Shown here: positions 61,925-64,000 of the stretch, piece after piece | Layout: every line of letters starts with the position of its first letter | How positions within the stretch are numbered: the first letter of the stretch is position 1 | Source of the DNA: Hofstenia miamia | Lineage: Eukaryota > Xenacoelomorpha > Acoela > Hofsteniidae | DNA: 64,000 nt | Reading direction: 5' to 3' | Assembly: GCA_900660155.1 (NCBI GenBank) | Contig: CABFPE010000145.1 | Location: 500,526-564,525, forward strand | Position numbers and translations under genes: made by a program | The notes under the pieces: model-generated | What the model saw: the letters and a program-made list of their open reading frames with translations, nothing else | Databases searched by the model: none | What the model was told of the DNA's origin: nothing

Positions 61925-64000
61925 GTTTGTGTTCTATTTCGAATTCATTCAAACATTTAGTTCATAAACGACAATTATCATTTGTTAAGAGATCCATTTC
62001 GAGATCATTTTAATAAAGGATAGGACACCATTTACATTCAATATTCTATGCGAAAAATATTATTTAACAGATAGTGAAGAAGTCTTTGTTCGTAGTATCA
62101 GCAACTGTTTTGACTCTAATCGCTTAAATTTAAAATTGAGCACTATACAGTGAATATTGGTCATTTCACTTATCAAATGAGTTAACTGCTGTGTGCTGTT
62201 CTTTCATGTCTACTTGAACTAAAGTTTCAGTAATATGTGTTTTACTCTCATATATTTTATGACATGAAATGGATCCCACGAAATAGATACATTCACAAAT
62301 TTGAGTTTTTATTCATCTAATATAAGGGAGTACATTGAAACAACATTCAAAGGTAATTCATACAGCAAACTAATTTATGCACACCTTTTAGATTTGTAAT
62401 TATTTTTCAACAAAAGTTGTGTGTACGCATGTGTACTCGATTATAACCGTGTTTTCGTCTAAATTTTCGGAGTAAACTGATTCTCTTTTTGAGCACAACT
62501 TTTTGGATTTTAAATAATTTTGATAATATTTTAAGTCGATACATCCAGACTGCTTTACTGTTTTCTTTTAAAATATTTGAATGTTAAAATGTAAATATGT
62601 ACATTTTGAAACATTATTCACTTATAGATGAGATATTATTACGTAGAGATTGTGCAATGTGTACACTAGAATTTTTTATGTAATTTTTTTTTGTTGCCCA
62701 CAAAAAATTGTACACATATTGTGTACACTATTTTAGGGTAAATAATACTGCTTTTGCAAAAGATTTAATTGTTAGTGAACTTAGTTTAAAACTCAAAAAA
62801 TTCAAATTATTACTTAAACTTTTTGCATATTCCTTTTTGTTTTTTAATTTCCAAAATTAGGTTTTTTAAGTGTATGAATATTATTAAAAAAACTGGATTT
62901 TTGGTAAACATTTACCAAGCATTTAAATGCAAATTGAGGACTTTTTGTATCCTAGCAGAAATTATTCTAATTCATATAAATTTAATGCTGAAAACACTCT
63001 TATTTACAAGAATAGTTCAAAGTTCAACTTTTATATACATATTTAATATCTTTTCAACAGTTGTATAAGAAATGTTAAAAATTGTTAATGTTTCTGACAT
63101 TACCAATGAAGCAGTTTTTATGTATTGCATTAATATAAATTATGGACTGTTTATTTTTTCAATCCATGCACGTTAGATTGTTGCTGAAACAACATAATAA
63201 AAATTTTTAGAGTCCAACAAAATTTTTCTTCCTGAAGTTATCTAAGATGAAAGAAACGCATAATCTTACTGATTTTTTTGAAAATTGGCCTCTTCCAATT
63301 TGTGCAAACACCAAATTTTCAATTATAATTCAGGATGCTTATTCGATTTAATTTAACTTCATAGATTCCAATGAAAAAGACAATGCAAAGCAAAGGATTA
63401 TTGAAAAACTGCAGATTTATTTATTTAAATTCATATGTTGTAGTTGAATAATAGATTGGTCATGAGTTAGTGTTCCGAGAGATATTGTCCAAATGAATTC
63501 GAGTCCAATACATTGTCCGTATTTGTGTGTCTTTATTGTGTGGCAGAGTGAAAAGCTATGAGTGGTTGGAATATTTTAGTATAATTCAGGATGGTCCAGA
63601 GTTAGGCGATTGTTCCTACCTGAACGGGTTTAAAATTAGTGCGAAAAAACCATTATTTAGATTTATTTCAGATTTATTGGTAGTTTGCTTCTGGAAATCT
63701 AGGGTTATTTTCAAAATGACTTGCAGTGAAATTTGTTTACCATTTTCAGAGATAGTCTTTACTTGATTAGGAAACAGTTGCATTCAATGACCATTGTGTT
63801 GTAGAGTTGATAGCCCTCGAATCTCCATCAATTGCTGTAAATATGAGATTAATTATTTTCAATGCAAATGAAGATTCCAAATCCGCAATTTACAGTTCGT
63901 TAAAGCGCAATTGTCATGGCTCACTCTGACTAAGTTCATATCAATGTTTCCCGGACGCCTAGTCCTTGTATCCTACTGAAATGCTTTTTGTTTGATGAAG
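61925..64000 (+). other. Start of intron 17 of Cav1
   Basis: Runs to the window edge. No S4-coding exon is visible and the short open frames here (62823, 63527) look random. Confidence 0.8.

Overview
The window is AT-rich, intron-rich animal DNA dominated by one host gene on the + strand: a voltage-gated calcium channel alpha-1 subunit of the L-type (Cav1) class. I can place 17 coding exons from 11148 to 61924. All have GT-AG borders and compatible phases, and together they give about 887 codons. They cover the cytoplasmic N-terminus, all of domain I, the I-II linker with the beta-subunit binding motif (AID), all of domain II, the II-III linker, and domain III through S1, S2 and into S3. The start codon and the rest of domain III, domain IV and the C-terminus are not visible, so the gene is open at both ends.

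Layout. 1-11147: no recognised exon; simple repeats, a 5'-truncated R2-type (restriction-like endonuclease) LINE near 3.8-4.96 kb that is disturbed by an apparent assembly duplication flanked by two single N's, and two MITE-like inverted repeats. 11148-11835: N-terminal and DI-S1 exons. 11836-27124: a 15.3-kb intron with a hAT remnant (15.9-16.9 kb), a GC-richer island (19.1-20.0 kb) and a hAT-like cluster (23.2-23.6 kb). 27125-37188: domain I S2 to AID, with two introns of only 45 and 47 nt, a mariner copy (29.85-31.03 kb) and a decayed Tc1-like copy (35.3-36.1 kb) in the larger introns. 37969-42694: I-II linker and DII S1-S4. 50431-57424: DII S4-S6 and the start of the II-III linker, with a nearly whole Tc1-like element (51.44-53.08 kb) in intron 12. 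60671-61924: end of the linker and DIII S1-S3. Intron 14 holds a hAT element with a perfect 8-bp target duplication into which a palindromic MITE has inserted.

Organism. The channel is clearly metazoan and invertebrate-like. The very small introns beside multi-kilobase ones, strong AT bias, and abundant Tc1/mariner and hAT DNA transposons would suit a flatworm, tunicate or similar lineage, but nothing here fixes the phylum. Gene and transposons are not functionally linked: the elements are passengers in introns. I did not find a novel defence, mobile or regulatory system. The most checkable oddities are the scaffold duplication, a possible 30-nt cassette exon in the I-II linker, a divergent NSCaTE-like N-terminal motif, and the nested and near-whole transposons.
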